A DNA stretch of 64,000 nucleotides, taken from NCBI GenBank assembly GCA_009711765.1, contig VEND01000122.1, positions 1-64,000 on the forward strand, read 5' to 3'. The notes under the pieces were generated by a model that saw only the letters and a program-made list of their open reading frames with translations, did not search any database and was not told the DNA's origin. The position numbers and the translations under genes were made by a program. The stretch comes from Bacillota bacterium (GTDB taxonomy: Bacteria; Bacillota; Clostridia; Tissierellales; MES13). Below are positions 17,867-27,274 of the stretch, piece after piece; position 1 is the stretch's first letter; the number at the start of each line of letters is the position of its first letter.

Positions 17867-18010
17867 TTAATTACTATATAAAAACCATCCAAACTTAATT
17901 AGAGAAATCCCTAAGCATGTCAACATAACCCATTTTGGTAAGATATAAATAGAAAAGCCAATAAATATAAAAATAATAAATATAAAAATTAATTCTCTTA
18001 AACCCCTCAT
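17867..18010 (-). CDS. Small membrane protein, unknown function
   Basis: A 47-residue frame starting MRGLRELIFIFI and ending KFGWFLYSN. Two hydrophobic segments (about 7-25 and 27-44) are split by LPKW, so it should form a membrane hairpin. AGAGGGG lies 6 nt before the ATG. It follows the next small gene by 11 nt and resembles it: P-K-x-W in the turn and GW-x-x-Y near the end. The function is unknown. The coding call rests on the SD, the clean hydrophobic pattern and this resemblance. Confidence 0.65.
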   Translation of the reverse strand: MRGLRELIFIFIIFIFIGFSIYILPKWVMLTCLGISLIKFGWFLYSN

Positions 18011-18021
18011 ATTTATCCCCT

Positions 18022-18207
18022 CTAAAACATTCTATAAAATGTCCATCCTAATAATACAAGTAAAATTCCTAATAATAGTAACCAAAATTTAAATGGTACA
18101 ACTTGAATTATAATAATAGTACCTATCACTGCTAAAACAATTCCAATAATTTTTTTTAATTTACTTTTGCAATAGAATTTAGGGAATTTTGGAAATCTTT
18201 TTTTCAT
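18022..18207 (-). CDS. Small membrane protein, unknown function
   Basis: 61 residues: a very basic N-terminus (MKKRFPKFPKFYCKSKLKK), then two hydrophobic helices (about 20-36 and 41-58) separated by PFKFW. The start ATG has AGGGGAG 6 nt upstream. It probably lies in one transcript with the 47-residue paralog-like gene downstream and convergent with rpmB. No catalytic motif is visible. Confidence 0.72.
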   Translation of the reverse strand: MKKRFPKFPKFYCKSKLKKIIGIVLAVIGTIIIIQVVPFKFWLLLLGILLVLLGWTFYRMF

Positions 18208-18289
18208 AAATATCTCCCCTTTAAAAAAGCAATTATATATTTATCTTATTCAAAAGTAAATATTTTGTTACATTTTACTTACTACATAA

Positions 18290-18925
18290 TTAATCCCTTG
18301 ATTTAATAAGTAAACAAATCCCACTTTCGATTTCAATTATGCCTTCCTTTTCTTTTAATTTATTACTTATACCAAAAGTTGAACCAAATTTAAAATCTAA
18401 TTTCTTTGTTTCATATTCAAATCCTTTCAAAGTAACACCTTCTGCATCCTTAAATAAAGGAATTAATGAAACGTAATTATTACCCGTTTTTGTAATTTTA
18501 GCTCTTTTGTTAACCAATAATATTTCATTATTGTTGTCTACTATTTTGGCCGCAACTCCCTTTTTAAAGATTGGATACAAAAGCATTACATTAGCAATAG
18601 TATGGTCTAATCTTGTTCCGGTAGCTCCAATAATAGATATATTATTTGCACCTAAGTCTAGTGCATAATCTATGGATAATTCAAGATCTGTTTTATCTTT
18701 TTTTCTAGGAAACGTTTTAAAACTTACTCCTTTATTTTCATAATAATCAATTAATTCATTATCTATTGAATCTAAATCACCAATAATTACATTAGGTATA
18801 ATATCATTTTTAAATAATAATTTTGCTCCACCATCAGCACAAATAATAGAATTAACCCCTTCTAAATTTTCCTTTATTAAATCTGAATTTAAATCACTTC
18901 CACTTCCTATTATCAACACTTTCAT
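18290..18925 (-). CDS. thiN: Thiamine pyrophosphokinase
   Basis: Transfers pyrophosphate from ATP to thiamine to make TPP. The 211 residues show CADGGAKLL near 33, IGDLDSI near 53, the KDKTDLELS motif near 78 and GATGTRLDH near 99, the order expected for bacterial ThiN. The frame opens at a GTG overlapping the SD; the ATG at 18925 follows GAGGG by 5 nt and gives MKVLIIGSG. It ends the rpe-side cluster but is separated from rpe by a terminator. No TPP riboswitch is visible upstream. Confidence 0.94.
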   Translation of the reverse strand: MKVLIIGSGSDLNSDLIKENLEGVNSIICADGGAKLLFKNDIIPNVIIGDLDSIDNELIDYYENKGVSFKTFPRKKDKTDLELSIDYALDLGANNISIIGATGTRLDHTIANVMLLYPIFKKGVAAKIVDNNNEILLVNKRAKITKTGNNYVSLIPLFKDAEGVTLKGFEYETKKLDFKFGSTFGISNKLKEKEGIIEIESGICLLIKSRD

Positions 18926-19038
18926 ATAATCCCTCACTTATTTTTCTTTTGGTTTACATATTGTTTATATCGTAAACTTATTTTAGATTTCTTTAAAAAG
19001 ATAAAGTAAATCTTATAATTTTCTTTTAATAAGAAATA

Positions 19039-19064
19039 AAACCATATCCATAGGATAATGGTTT
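19039..19064 (-). terminator. Terminator after rpe
   Basis: AAACCAT...ATGGTTT stem with inner ATCC/GGAT and one bulged A, followed on the minus strand by TTTTATTTCTT. It ends the priA-to-rpe series of genes. Confidence 0.75.
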
Positions 19065-19078
19065 CATTACATTAGTTA

Positions 19079-19732
19079 CTATTTAACCTCATTTTTTAAG
19101 TTTTCTATCGCTAAGTTAATATCCTCTGCTTTAAAAATTGCAGATCCTGCAACAAATATATTTGCTCCCCAATTACACACTCGTTTTATATTATTCTCCT
19201 TTATTCCTCCATCAACTTGAATATCAATATTAAGATTTTCTTCTTTAATTAAGTTTCTTAATTGTTTTACTTTAGATTCCAATGATTCAATAAGACTCTG
19301 ACCTCCAAATCCTGGGTTAACAGTCATAATTAAAACCATATCTAAGTCTTTTAATACATGTTTGATAGTTTCAATTGGTGTTGCTGGATTTAAAGCTACA
19401 CAAGCCTTTAGTCCATAAGACTTTATTTGTTGAATAGTTCTGTGTAGATGTATTGACGCCTCTTGATGTACTGTTATAATATCTGCACCTGCTTCAGCAA
19501 AATCTTTTATATAACGTTCGGGTTCTTTAATCATTAGATGTACATCAAAGGGTAAATCCGTTGTTTTTCTAAGTGATTTAATCACCGGAGGACCCATTGT
19601 AATATTAGGTACAAACATTCCATCCATTATATCTAAATGTATTAAATCTGCTCCAGCGTTTTCTACTTTCTTTATTTGTTCATCTAATCTACTAAAATCA
19701 GCAGATAGTAAAGATGGTGCTATTTTTTTCAT
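19079..19732 (-). CDS. rpe: Ribulose-phosphate 3-epimerase
   Basis: Interconverts ribulose 5-phosphate and xylulose 5-phosphate in the pentose phosphate pathway. The 217-residue TIM barrel begins KKIAPSLLSADFSRL and has LHLDIMDGMFVPNIT with the metal ligands, DVHLMI, MTVNPGFGGQ and VDGGI. Its SD lies inside the end of rsgA, 3 nt upstream of its start, so the pair is coupled. Confidence 0.97.
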   Translation of the reverse strand: MKKIAPSLLSADFSRLDEQIKKVENAGADLIHLDIMDGMFVPNITMGPPVIKSLRKTTDLPFDVHLMIKEPERYIKDFAEAGADIITVHQEASIHLHRTIQQIKSYGLKACVALNPATPIETIKHVLKDLDMVLIMTVNPGFGGQSLIESLESKVKQLRNLIKEENLNIDIQVDGGIKENNIKRVCNWGANIFVAGSAIFKAEDINLAIENLKNEVK

Positions 19733-19734
19733 AT

Positions 19735-20610
19735 CTAATACCTCCTATTATTTTTTATCTCATGTAAGAATTTTATATAATTATTATATCTATCTTTACT
19801 AATTTGCCCCTCTTCTAGTGCCTCTTTAACTGCACATTTGGGTTCTTTATGATGTTTACATCCTGTAAATTTACACATGTTTTTATATTCATAAATTTCT
19901 TTAAAAAAGTAATCTAAATTATCCTCATCAGCAAAATTTATATTAAGCGAACTAAAACCTGGTGTATCTACAACCCATCCCCCAATATCTAATTCTAATA
20001 AATTGGCACTTCTGGTTGTATGTTTGCCCCTATTAGTTTTTTCACTTATTTCTCCTGTTTTTAAACTTAGATTAGGTTGAACTGAATTTAATAAAGTAGA
20101 TTTACCTACCCCTGATGGACCCGCAAATACACTTATTTTATTTTTCAAAATTTCTTTAAGACTTTCAGTATTTATTTCATTCTTACCATTTGTAGTAATA
20201 ACTTTATATCCTGCTAAATCATAATTTTTTTTAATATAGTTCATTTCTTCTTTAGAGCCTAGATCTATTTTGTTTATGCATATAATTATATCTATATTTT
20301 CATTCTCTGCCATCATTAAAAACCTATCTAATAACCATAAGTTTGGATCAGGTTTTTTAAGAGCAAATACAATTACTGCTTGGTCTATATTGGCAACTGG
20401 AGGACGTATTAAAACATTTTTTCTATTTTCTATTTCTTCTATAACTCCTTTATTGTCTTCGTGGGTTAACTTAACTTTAACCCTATCACCAACTAAAGGT
20501 TTGATTTTTTTATTTCTAAACTTTCCTCGAGCTTTACACTCAATTATAGAACTATCTGTTTTAACATAATAAAATCCACCTATCCCTTTTATGATTATAC
20601 CTTCAAGCAT
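19735..20610 (-). CDS. rsgA: Ribosome small subunit GTPase RsgA
   Basis: GTPase that tests 30S maturation. The 291 residues have an N-terminal OB domain, a circularly permuted GTPase with G4 INKID near residue 113 before the P-loop GPSGVGKSTLLN near 164, and a C-terminal zinc region (C-x5-C-x-H-x5-C). Its ATG overlaps the prkC stop by one base, so it is translated from the prkC-stp transcript. The PrkC-RsgA neighbourhood is conserved across Firmicutes. Confidence 0.97.
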   Translation of the reverse strand: MLEGIIIKGIGGFYYVKTDSSIIECKARGKFRNKKIKPLVGDRVKVKLTHEDNKGVIEEIENRKNVLIRPPVANIDQAVIVFALKKPDPNLWLLDRFLMMAENENIDIIICINKIDLGSKEEMNYIKKNYDLAGYKVITTNGKNEINTESLKEILKNKISVFAGPSGVGKSTLLNSVQPNLSLKTGEISEKTNRGKHTTRSANLLELDIGGWVVDTPGFSSLNINFADEDNLDYFFKEIYEYKNMCKFTGCKHHKEPKCAVKEALEEGQISKDRYNNYIKFLHEIKNNRRY

Positions 20611-22559
20611 TAATTATCCTCCTTGAAATTATACTCAACTTCATCCTTTTTTTCACCATTAAAATATACTATATACTTAACTGTTCCTTTTCCTGATATT
20701 GGTACCTTTATGCTTTCTTCATTGGATTTATGTTTTTTACTATATATTAATTCCTTCTTATCGTTTTGTTCTTTATATACATCTACTTTTACCTCTTTAT
20801 CATCATCTGGTAATTTAATAGTAAGTTCCACTGATGTATCATTAGGTTTATCTTTAGCTTCATTTTCTTTATTTTTATCACTTTCACTAGAACCTGTACT
20901 TATTTCTAAATTTATTGTTGTATTTTTCTCCACTTCTGTACCTACAGGATAACTCTGCCAACTTACAAGACCTTCAGGTATATCATTATTAGCCTTATAT
21001 TTAATTTCTCCAACTAAAAAACCTTTTGAAATTAACCGTCTTTTAGCATCCTGTTCTGTAAGTCCAACTAAATCAGGCATAGGAATATATTTCTTTTCTG
21101 GACCTGAACTAATTACATAATCTATTTCACTTCCCTTTTCTAACATCTCTTGAGGTGGAGGATTTTGCTTAATAACCACATCTATTGGATAATCATCGCT
21201 AGCTTCATATGTGATTTCTCCTTTTTTAAGCCCTACTTCACTTAATAAAATCTCTGCTTCGTTAGACATATTACCAACTAATTTAGGTGTTTTTACAAGA
21301 TCAGGACCTTCACTTACAACTACTCTTACAGTGGAGTCAACTTTTAAATTGGCTCCTAAAGGTTCACTTTGCTCTATAATATATCCTTTTTTAATAGTAT
21401 TACTATGCTTTCTATCCTCAATTTCTAATTTCAACCCTACTTTTTCAATATCTTTCGTTGCATTTTCAAGAGATTTACCTACTAAATTTGGTACTTTAAC
21501 TTCTTCTACTATTAAGTAATCCTTTACTATTAAATACCCACCAGCTATAACTCCTGTAAAAATTAAAGCAGCAACTATTGCAAAGATTGTAATAAGTTTT
21601 TTAGAATTATTTTTCTTATTCTTACCTTTTTCATTTTTTTTATCTTTTTTTTCTTTATTATCTATCATATCATCTTTAATAGCTGGTATAACTCTAGTTG
21701 GTGAATTGTTATAATCCTTAAACTCCACAATATCTTCATTAACAAATTGTTTTGCTTTTCTCAAATCCTTTAAAATTTCATCCGAACTATTATATCTTAA
21801 ACTTTGATCTTTTTTAACAGCTTTTCTAACAATATTGTCTATACTTTTAGGAATATTTTTATCTATTTCCCCCGGTGGTATTATATCTTCTTGTATATGT
21901 TTTAAAGCAATTGATATTGGGCTTTCACCCTCAAAAGGTACTCTGCCAGTAAGCATTTCATACATTACTATACCTAGTGAGTATATATCAGATTTTGCAT
22001 CTGTATATCCGCCTCTAGCTTGTTCTGGTGAGAAATAATGTACAGAACCTATAACATTACTTGTATTTGTTACAGTTGATGTAGAAGCTGCCCTTGCTAT
22101 CCCAAAATCTGTAACTTTTATTCTGCCATCATCTGTAACCATAATATTATGTGGCTTTATGTCTCTATGAACTATATGGTTTTCATGGGCATGATTTAAA
22201 GCCTCTGCTATTTCTATTGCTATATTTATTACCCTCTTAGGTGATAGTTTTCCCTTTTCTCTTATAAGTTTTTTTAATGTTTTTCCTTTTACGTATTCCA
22301 TAACTATATAATAAACATTATCTTCAGAGCCTACATCATAAATATTAACTATATTATGATGGGAAAGACTAGCTGCTGATTGTGATTCTCGTCTAAATTT
22401 ATTAATAAACTCCTCATCATTAGTAAATTCAGGTCTCAGTATTTTAATTGCTACATATCTATTTAATAAACGGCATTTAGCTTTATATACAAATGCCATT
22501 CCGCCGCCACCAATTTTTTCAACAATTTCATATCTATTACCTAAAATTTTTCCTATCAT
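20610..22559 (-). CDS. prkC: Serine/threonine protein kinase with PASTA repeats (PrkC/PknB)
   Basis: Membrane kinase that senses muropeptides or lipid II and controls germination, division and wall metabolism. The 649 residues run: kinase domain 10-270 (glycine loop IGGGGMAF at 16-23, Lys39, HRD 131-133, DFG 151-153), a Lys/Asn-rich linker, one membrane helix at about 322-344, three PASTA repeats beginning near 353, 422 and 492, then a Ser/Asp/Lys-rich linker and a C-terminal beta domain of about 80 residues. The phosphatase gene is 15 nt upstream, as usual. Confidence 0.97.
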   Translation of the reverse strand: MIGKILGNRYEIVEKIGGGGMAFVYKAKCRLLNRYVAIKILRPEFTNDEEFINKFRRESQSAASLSHHNIVNIYDVGSEDNVYYIVMEYVKGKTLKKLIREKGKLSPKRVINIAIEIAEALNHAHENHIVHRDIKPHNIMVTDDGRIKVTDFGIARAASTSTVTNTSNVIGSVHYFSPEQARGGYTDAKSDIYSLGIVMYEMLTGRVPFEGESPISIALKHIQEDIIPPGEIDKNIPKSIDNIVRKAVKKDQSLRYNSSDEILKDLRKAKQFVNEDIVEFKDYNNSPTRVIPAIKDDMIDNKEKKDKKNEKGKNKKNNSKKLITIFAIVAALIFTGVIAGGYLIVKDYLIVEEVKVPNLVGKSLENATKDIEKVGLKLEIEDRKHSNTIKKGYIIEQSEPLGANLKVDSTVRVVVSEGPDLVKTPKLVGNMSNEAEILLSEVGLKKGEITYEASDDYPIDVVIKQNPPPQEMLEKGSEIDYVISSGPEKKYIPMPDLVGLTEQDAKRRLISKGFLVGEIKYKANNDIPEGLVSWQSYPVGTEVEKNTTINLEISTGSSESDKNKENEAKDKPNDTSVELTIKLPDDDKEVKVDVYKEQNDKKELIYSKKHKSNEESIKVPISGKGTVKYIVYFNGEKKDEVEYNFKEDN

Positions 22560-22574
22560 ATTCTCACCTCTTTT

Positions 22575-23309
22575 CTACTTAATTTTTATAAGCATTACTG
22601 TTGTATTATCTGAACCACCCAGTCTATTAGCTGTCGTTGTCAGTGCTTTACTCGCTTTTTCAATATTTTTATTTTTTAATATTATCTCTGTAATTTCTTT
22701 ATCACTAACCATATTAGTAAGTCCATCTGTACAAAGCATAATTATATCATCTTCTTTAATTTCTCTACTTAAAATATCAACTTTTAAATCTTTATCTGTC
22801 CCTAAAGCTCTAGTAATTATATTCTTTTGAGGATGATTTATTGCTTCTTCTTCAGTAATACTACCATTTCTAACTAACTCAGCCACTAAAGAATGGTCGT
22901 GGGTTAATTGTTTTAATGATTTTTCTCTTAATAAATAAGCTCTACTATCTCCCACATGCCCTACAAATATTTCTTCTTTAGTTAAATACACCATAGTAAT
23001 AGTAGTCCCCATACCATTACATTTTTCGTTATTAAGTGAATGTGCTAAAATTGCTTCATTAGCTTTGTTTAAAGAATCATTTATAAATTTGGGCGTAGTT
23101 ATTAATCCATTTATTAAATCCTCTTTGTTATCATATAAATATTTTTTTATTATGTCTATAGCGAGAGAACTTGCTATCTCTCCTGCATTATGTCCCCCCA
23201 TGCCATCTGCGACAGCAAATAAAGGTAGGGCTTCTATGTTTGAACAAAAGTAAGAATCTTGGTTTATATCTCTTATCTTTCCTACATCGGAACTTACACC
23301 TATTTTCAT
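22575..23309 (-). CDS. prpC: PP2C-family protein phosphatase (PrpC/Stp)
   Basis: Metal-dependent Ser/Thr phosphatase that reverses PrkC phosphorylation. The 244 residues show the PPM motifs in order: RDINQDSYF near 13, VADGMGGHNAGE near 33, VGHVGDSRAYL near 116, LCTDGLTN near 191 and GGSDNTTVMLI at the end. The aspartates for the two metals are all present. It lies between rlmN and prkC with short spacing, forming the conserved rlmN-prpC-prkC-rsgA order. Confidence 0.96.
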   Translation of the reverse strand: MKIGVSSDVGKIRDINQDSYFCSNIEALPLFAVADGMGGHNAGEIASSLAIDIIKKYLYDNKEDLINGLITTPKFINDSLNKANEAILAHSLNNEKCNGMGTTITMVYLTKEEIFVGHVGDSRAYLLREKSLKQLTHDHSLVAELVRNGSITEEEAINHPQKNIITRALGTDKDLKVDILSREIKEDDIIMLCTDGLTNMVSDKEITEIILKNKNIEKASKALTTTANRLGGSDNTTVMLIKIK

Positions 23310-23327
23310 ACTAACCCCCCAATAATG

Positions 23328-24371
23328 TTAATTATCTTTATTTCTTAAATAGTCTCTTCTAAGTTGACCACATGCAGCATTAATATCTGATCCCTTTTCT
23401 TTTCTAACAGTTGCATTTATTCCTTTATCTAAAAGTATGTTTTTAAACTTTACTACATTTTCATTGTTAGATTTATTAAAATTAGTTTCCTTAATATCAT
23501 TAAGTGGTATTAAATTAACATGGGCTAAAAGACCACTAATAATCTCTGCTATTTTATTTGCATCTTTTTTCCTATCATTTACTCCTTCAATTAACGTATA
23601 CTCAAAACTTATTCTTCTATTAGTCTTTTGTATATAATATTTACAAGCATTTATTAATTCTTCTATATTATATTTTTTTGCAATAGGTATAATTTTCTTT
23701 CTTTCATCATTAAATGGAGAATGTAGCGAAATAGATAATGTAATAGGTATATTCTCATTTGCTAATTCATAAATCTTTCCCACAACACCACAGGTTGATA
23801 ATGTAATATGTCTAAAACCTATATTATGTCCCTCTTTAGAATTTATCATTTTTAAAAACTTAAGAACATTTTCATAATTATCAAGGGGTTCTCCACTTCC
23901 CATTAATACTATATTACTCACATTGATATTTAAATCCCTTTCAATCTGATAAACTTGGTCTAGGATTTCTCCTGCTGTAAGATTTCTTATTAACCCTTCT
24001 TTAGTAGACGCACAAAATTCACACCCCATTCTACATCCTACCTGTGTAGATAAACAAAGTGTGACTCCATGTTTATGTTTCATCATAACACTTTCTATTA
24101 TATTTTTATCCTTTAATAAAAATAAGTACTTCTTTGTTTTATCACACTTAGAGTCTAACCTTTTTAAAATAGTAATATTAGATATTTCATAATCTTTTTC
24201 TAGCTTGTCCCTTAAATCCTTTGATAATACAGTAATATCACTAATGAAACTTATATTCTTTTGATGTATCCATTTATACATTTGTTTAGCTCTAAAAGAT
24301 TTTTCATTTAAACTAATAAAAATATCTTCTAGTTCACTCAAAGTTTTATCTTTTAAATTTATCTTACTCAA
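23328..24371 (-). CDS. rlmN: 23S rRNA/tRNA adenine C2-methyltransferase RlmN
   Basis: Radical SAM enzyme methylating C2 of A2503 in 23S rRNA and A37 of some tRNAs. The 347 residues carry the cluster motif CRMGCEFCAS (CxxxCxxC) near 112, MGSGEPLDN near 165 and the C-terminal methyl-carrying cysteine in NAACGQLRRDY near 338. It starts at TTG, 8 nt after AGGAG. rsmB lies 64 nt upstream in the same direction. Confidence 0.97.
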   Translation of the reverse strand: MSKINLKDKTLSELEDIFISLNEKSFRAKQMYKWIHQKNISFISDITVLSKDLRDKLEKDYEISNITILKRLDSKCDKTKKYLFLLKDKNIIESVMMKHKHGVTLCLSTQVGCRMGCEFCASTKEGLIRNLTAGEILDQVYQIERDLNINVSNIVLMGSGEPLDNYENVLKFLKMINSKEGHNIGFRHITLSTCGVVGKIYELANENIPITLSISLHSPFNDERKKIIPIAKKYNIEELINACKYYIQKTNRRISFEYTLIEGVNDRKKDANKIAEIISGLLAHVNLIPLNDIKETNFNKSNNENVVKFKNILLDKGINATVRKEKGSDINAACGQLRRDYLRNKDN

Positions 24372-24434
24372 ATTATCACTCCTGTATTGTTCTAATACTT
24401 TTTTATTATATCATATTAATAAGTTTAGCTGTAA

Positions 24435-25763
24435 TTATAATTTTTTAAGTTTTGCAATGAAAAATCCATCTGTTGAATGTATATTAGGATACATTTGTAA
24501 ATAACCCTTAGTAGTACTTTCATCTATATTTACTAAATTAGAAAATGATTCTAACTTGTAATTTTGTTTTTCTTTAATAAAAGTATTAATTAACTCTAAA
24601 TTTTCTTTGTTTTCAATAGTACATGTACTATATATTAAAGTTCCACCAGTTTTTAAATATTTACTAGCATTTATCAATATATCCTTTTGTAATTTAACCA
24701 ATTTTTCAATTTCATCTTTTCTTTTTGTCCACTTAATATCAGGCTTTCTTCTGATTAAACCTAAACCTGAGCAAGGGGCATCTACTAAACAATAATCCAC
24801 TTTTTCTAAAAGATTTTCATCAAGTTTACTACCATTAAATATTTCGGTTTCAATTATATCTATACCTAATCTTTTAGAATTTTCATTAATTAAATTAACT
24901 TTATGTTCATATATATCTCTTGCAATAACTTTTCCATTATTATTCATCTTTTGAGCTATATGAGTAGCTTTTCCTCCTGGTGCACTGCACACATCAAGTA
25001 CTAAACTATTTTCCTTTGGATTCATTATTTGAGCTACTAACATTGAACTTTCATCTTGTATTGTAAAAAAACCCTTCTTAAACTCCTCTAAATCTGTAAT
25101 CCTTGAAGGATTATTAATTATTATTCCATCTAATGCATATTTTGTTTCCTTGACATCAAAACCTTCATTTTTTAGTTTATCCATTAAACTCTCTTTACTT
25201 ACTTTCAATGTATTAACCCTTATATTTAAATGTGGTTTTGTATTATTTTTTTCTAATAGTTCCTTTGTAAATTTAAATCCAAATTCATTTAACCACTTTT
25301 TTACCATCCATTCAGGATGAGAGTATTTAATTGATAAATATTTTATTTTATTACTTATTTTAGGTTCCCTTACTTTCTCTTTATTTCTAGCTATATTTCT
25401 AAGTACACCATTAACAAATCCAAATGTTCCTTTGTGACTAACAATTTTCGCTAATTTAACAGATTCGTTACAGGCTGCACTATCTGGGATTTTATCCATA
25501 AAAACAATTTGATAAACTCCCAATCTTAAAATCTGAAGAATTTTTGGTGAAATTTTTTTAAATTTAAGTTTAGAATATTTCTTAATTACCCAATCTATAT
25601 AAAGTTTATTTTCTAAAACTCCATAAACTAATTCTCTAATAAATGCTTCATCAAGTTTTTCTATACCTTTAGTGTTTCTTTGGATAGATATATTAGAATA
25701 TGCTTTTTTTTCATTTATCTCAAATAATATTTTATATGCTTTCAATCTTGTATTATAACTCAT
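24435..25763 (-). CDS. rsmB: 16S rRNA (cytosine967-C5)-methyltransferase RsmB
   Basis: Makes m5C967 in 16S rRNA. The 442 residues have an N-terminal NusB-like RNA-binding domain (1-135, AFIRELVYGVLENKLYIDW) and a Rossmann methyltransferase with DVCSAPGGKATHIAQ near 257. The two active cysteines are in DAPCSGLG and YSTCTIE. SD GGGGG lies 7 nt before the ATG. It follows the yugP-side terminator, so it may start its own transcript. Confidence 0.96.
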   Translation of the reverse strand: MSYNTRLKAYKILFEINEKKAYSNISIQRNTKGIEKLDEAFIRELVYGVLENKLYIDWVIKKYSKLKFKKISPKILQILRLGVYQIVFMDKIPDSAACNESVKLAKIVSHKGTFGFVNGVLRNIARNKEKVREPKISNKIKYLSIKYSHPEWMVKKWLNEFGFKFTKELLEKNNTKPHLNIRVNTLKVSKESLMDKLKNEGFDVKETKYALDGIIINNPSRITDLEEFKKGFFTIQDESSMLVAQIMNPKENSLVLDVCSAPGGKATHIAQKMNNNGKVIARDIYEHKVNLINENSKRLGIDIIETEIFNGSKLDENLLEKVDYCLVDAPCSGLGLIRRKPDIKWTKRKDEIEKLVKLQKDILINASKYLKTGGTLIYSTCTIENKENLELINTFIKEKQNYKLESFSNLVNIDESTTKGYLQMYPNIHSTDGFFIAKLKKL

Positions 25764-25792
25764 AAAATTACCCCCAATTATAAAATGAAAAT

Positions 25793-25812
25793 AAAGGGGT
25801 TTTATCCCCTTT
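25793..25812 (-). terminator. Terminator after yugP
   Basis: Stem AAAGGGG-TTTTAT-CCCCTTT overlapping the stop codon, then TTTATTTTC on the minus strand. Confidence 0.8.
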
Positions 25813-26494
25813 AGTCTTCTCTATTACTTAATAATATTAGCCTTATAAGTTGCGCTATACCAACTAATGTAGCCGCAACATATGTAAGTGCTGCAGCATT
25901 TAATACTTTCTTTGCAGGTTTTATTTCACTACTTGATAATAACCCATTTTCTAATTGAGCCAAGGCTCTATTACTTGCATTAAACTCAACAGGTAAAGTT
26001 ATTATTTGAAAGGCTACTACTGCTGCATAAAGTATTACACCCACCTTTATGAAACTCGGTGCAATAAATAAGCCTATAAACACTAAAGGCCATGCTAATC
26101 TTGATCCAAAACCTGCTATAGGCGCTATATTATTTCTTAATATTAATGGATAATAACCATTCGCATGTTGTATAGCATGCCCAACTTCGTGGGCTGCTAC
26201 TCCTACTGATGCAACTGATGATCCATTATATACTTGACTTGAAAGTCTTAAAACCTTTTTTCTAGGATCATAATGATCTGATAAATGTCCTCTTACATGC
26301 TCAATTCTTACATCATTTAAACCATTTCTATCTAAAATATACTTTGCTATTTCAGCACCTGTATAACCTGATTTACTCCTAACATTTAAATATTTATTGA
26401 ATGTTGTTTTTACCTTTCCTTGAGCATACATTGAAAATAATATTGCTGGTATTAAAATTATTATCTCAGGTCCAAACAATCCAAAGGGATACAT
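25811..26494 (-). CDS. Membrane zinc metallopeptidase, YugP family
   Basis: The 227 residues have an N-terminal hydrophobic segment (4-22), the zinc motif HEVGHAIQH near residue 110, and three further hydrophobic segments after it. This matches the YugP/DUF1 zinc-metallopeptidase group, whose substrates are unknown. The C-terminal hydrophobic half (IAQLIRLILLS) should anchor it. It lies one base from the DUF116 gene within the fmt transcript, so a link to protein maturation alongside def and fmt is tempting but only inferred. Confidence 0.88.
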   Translation of the reverse strand: MYPFGLFGPEIIILIPAILFSMYAQGKVKTTFNKYLNVRSKSGYTGAEIAKYILDRNGLNDVRIEHVRGHLSDHYDPRKKVLRLSSQVYNGSSVASVGVAAHEVGHAIQHANGYYPLILRNNIAPIAGFGSRLAWPLVFIGLFIAPSFIKVGVILYAAVVAFQIITLPVEFNASNRALAQLENGLLSSSEIKPAKKVLNAAALTYVAATLVGIAQLIRLILLSNRED

Positions 26495-26495
26495 A

Positions 26496-27248
26496 CTAAT
26501 CCTCCTCTAAAAAAAATTTAATTGCATCTTCTAACTTGTCTATATTAACTCTAGTATTAAAACAGGGCCCATTAGGTCTTTCATTAACAACACCTAAAAC
26601 TGGTAAAACCTTAGCATCATTAATTCCACTTGTTAAATCCCTTTCACAAGCAACTGCTATTATTGCTTTAGGTTTGTATTTTTTTATCCAAGCCCTTGCA
26701 AGTGTACCTCCAGTTGCAACTACACATTTGACATTATACTTATTACATAAACCTAATATATCTTTTATATTACACTTTCCACATAATCTACAGTTTTCTA
26801 TATTATTAGTTATTTTATATTGACATTTTGAATATTGAAGACAATGGGGAAGTAATATTAATATTTCATTACTTCTTACCTTTATATCTTTTGCTAAAAT
26901 CATTAAATTATTTATCTTAGTAAAAACTCTCCTTATACTGTCTATATCTAATTGTAATAACTTAGATACATTTATTAACAAAGGATAAAAAAACGATAGG
27001 AATCTTTTAAAAATTTTATAATTCAACTTTGAAATTTCCCTACTTTTTACTAATTTAATTAAAATAATTATATTCCATATGAAAAATAAAACTATACATC
27101 CAATAATCAAAGATATAAAAATTATAAAAAACCTCATTAAATTCATACCACTACTTAAACTAATATAAAAACCTATAAAAGATATGAGTGATAATAACAT
27201 CATTAATAATATATTCACTATAATAAAATTTAGCTTATCTCTTTTCAT
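26496..27248 (-). CDS. DUF116 family membrane protein
   Basis: The 250 residues have two N-terminal membrane helices (about 10-30 and 37-60), a basic amphipathic middle, and a cysteine-rich C-terminal domain: LPHCLQYSKCQYK, ENCRLCGKCNI, GLCNKYNVKC and AVACERDL. The cysteine spacing suggests an iron-sulfur or zinc site. The fold is conserved in clostridia and often next to fmt. The biochemical function is unknown. The gene is tightly packed between fmt and yugP. Confidence 0.88.
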   Translation of the reverse strand: MKRDKLNFIIVNILLMMLLSLISFIGFYISLSSGMNLMRFFIIFISLIIGCIVLFFIWNIIILIKLVKSREISKLNYKIFKRFLSFFYPLLINVSKLLQLDIDSIRRVFTKINNLMILAKDIKVRSNEILILLPHCLQYSKCQYKITNNIENCRLCGKCNIKDILGLCNKYNVKCVVATGGTLARAWIKKYKPKAIIAVACERDLTSGINDAKVLPVLGVVNERPNGPCFNTRVNIDKLEDAIKFFLEED

Positions 27249-27274
27249 CTAAAATCACATCCAATAGCCTATGA

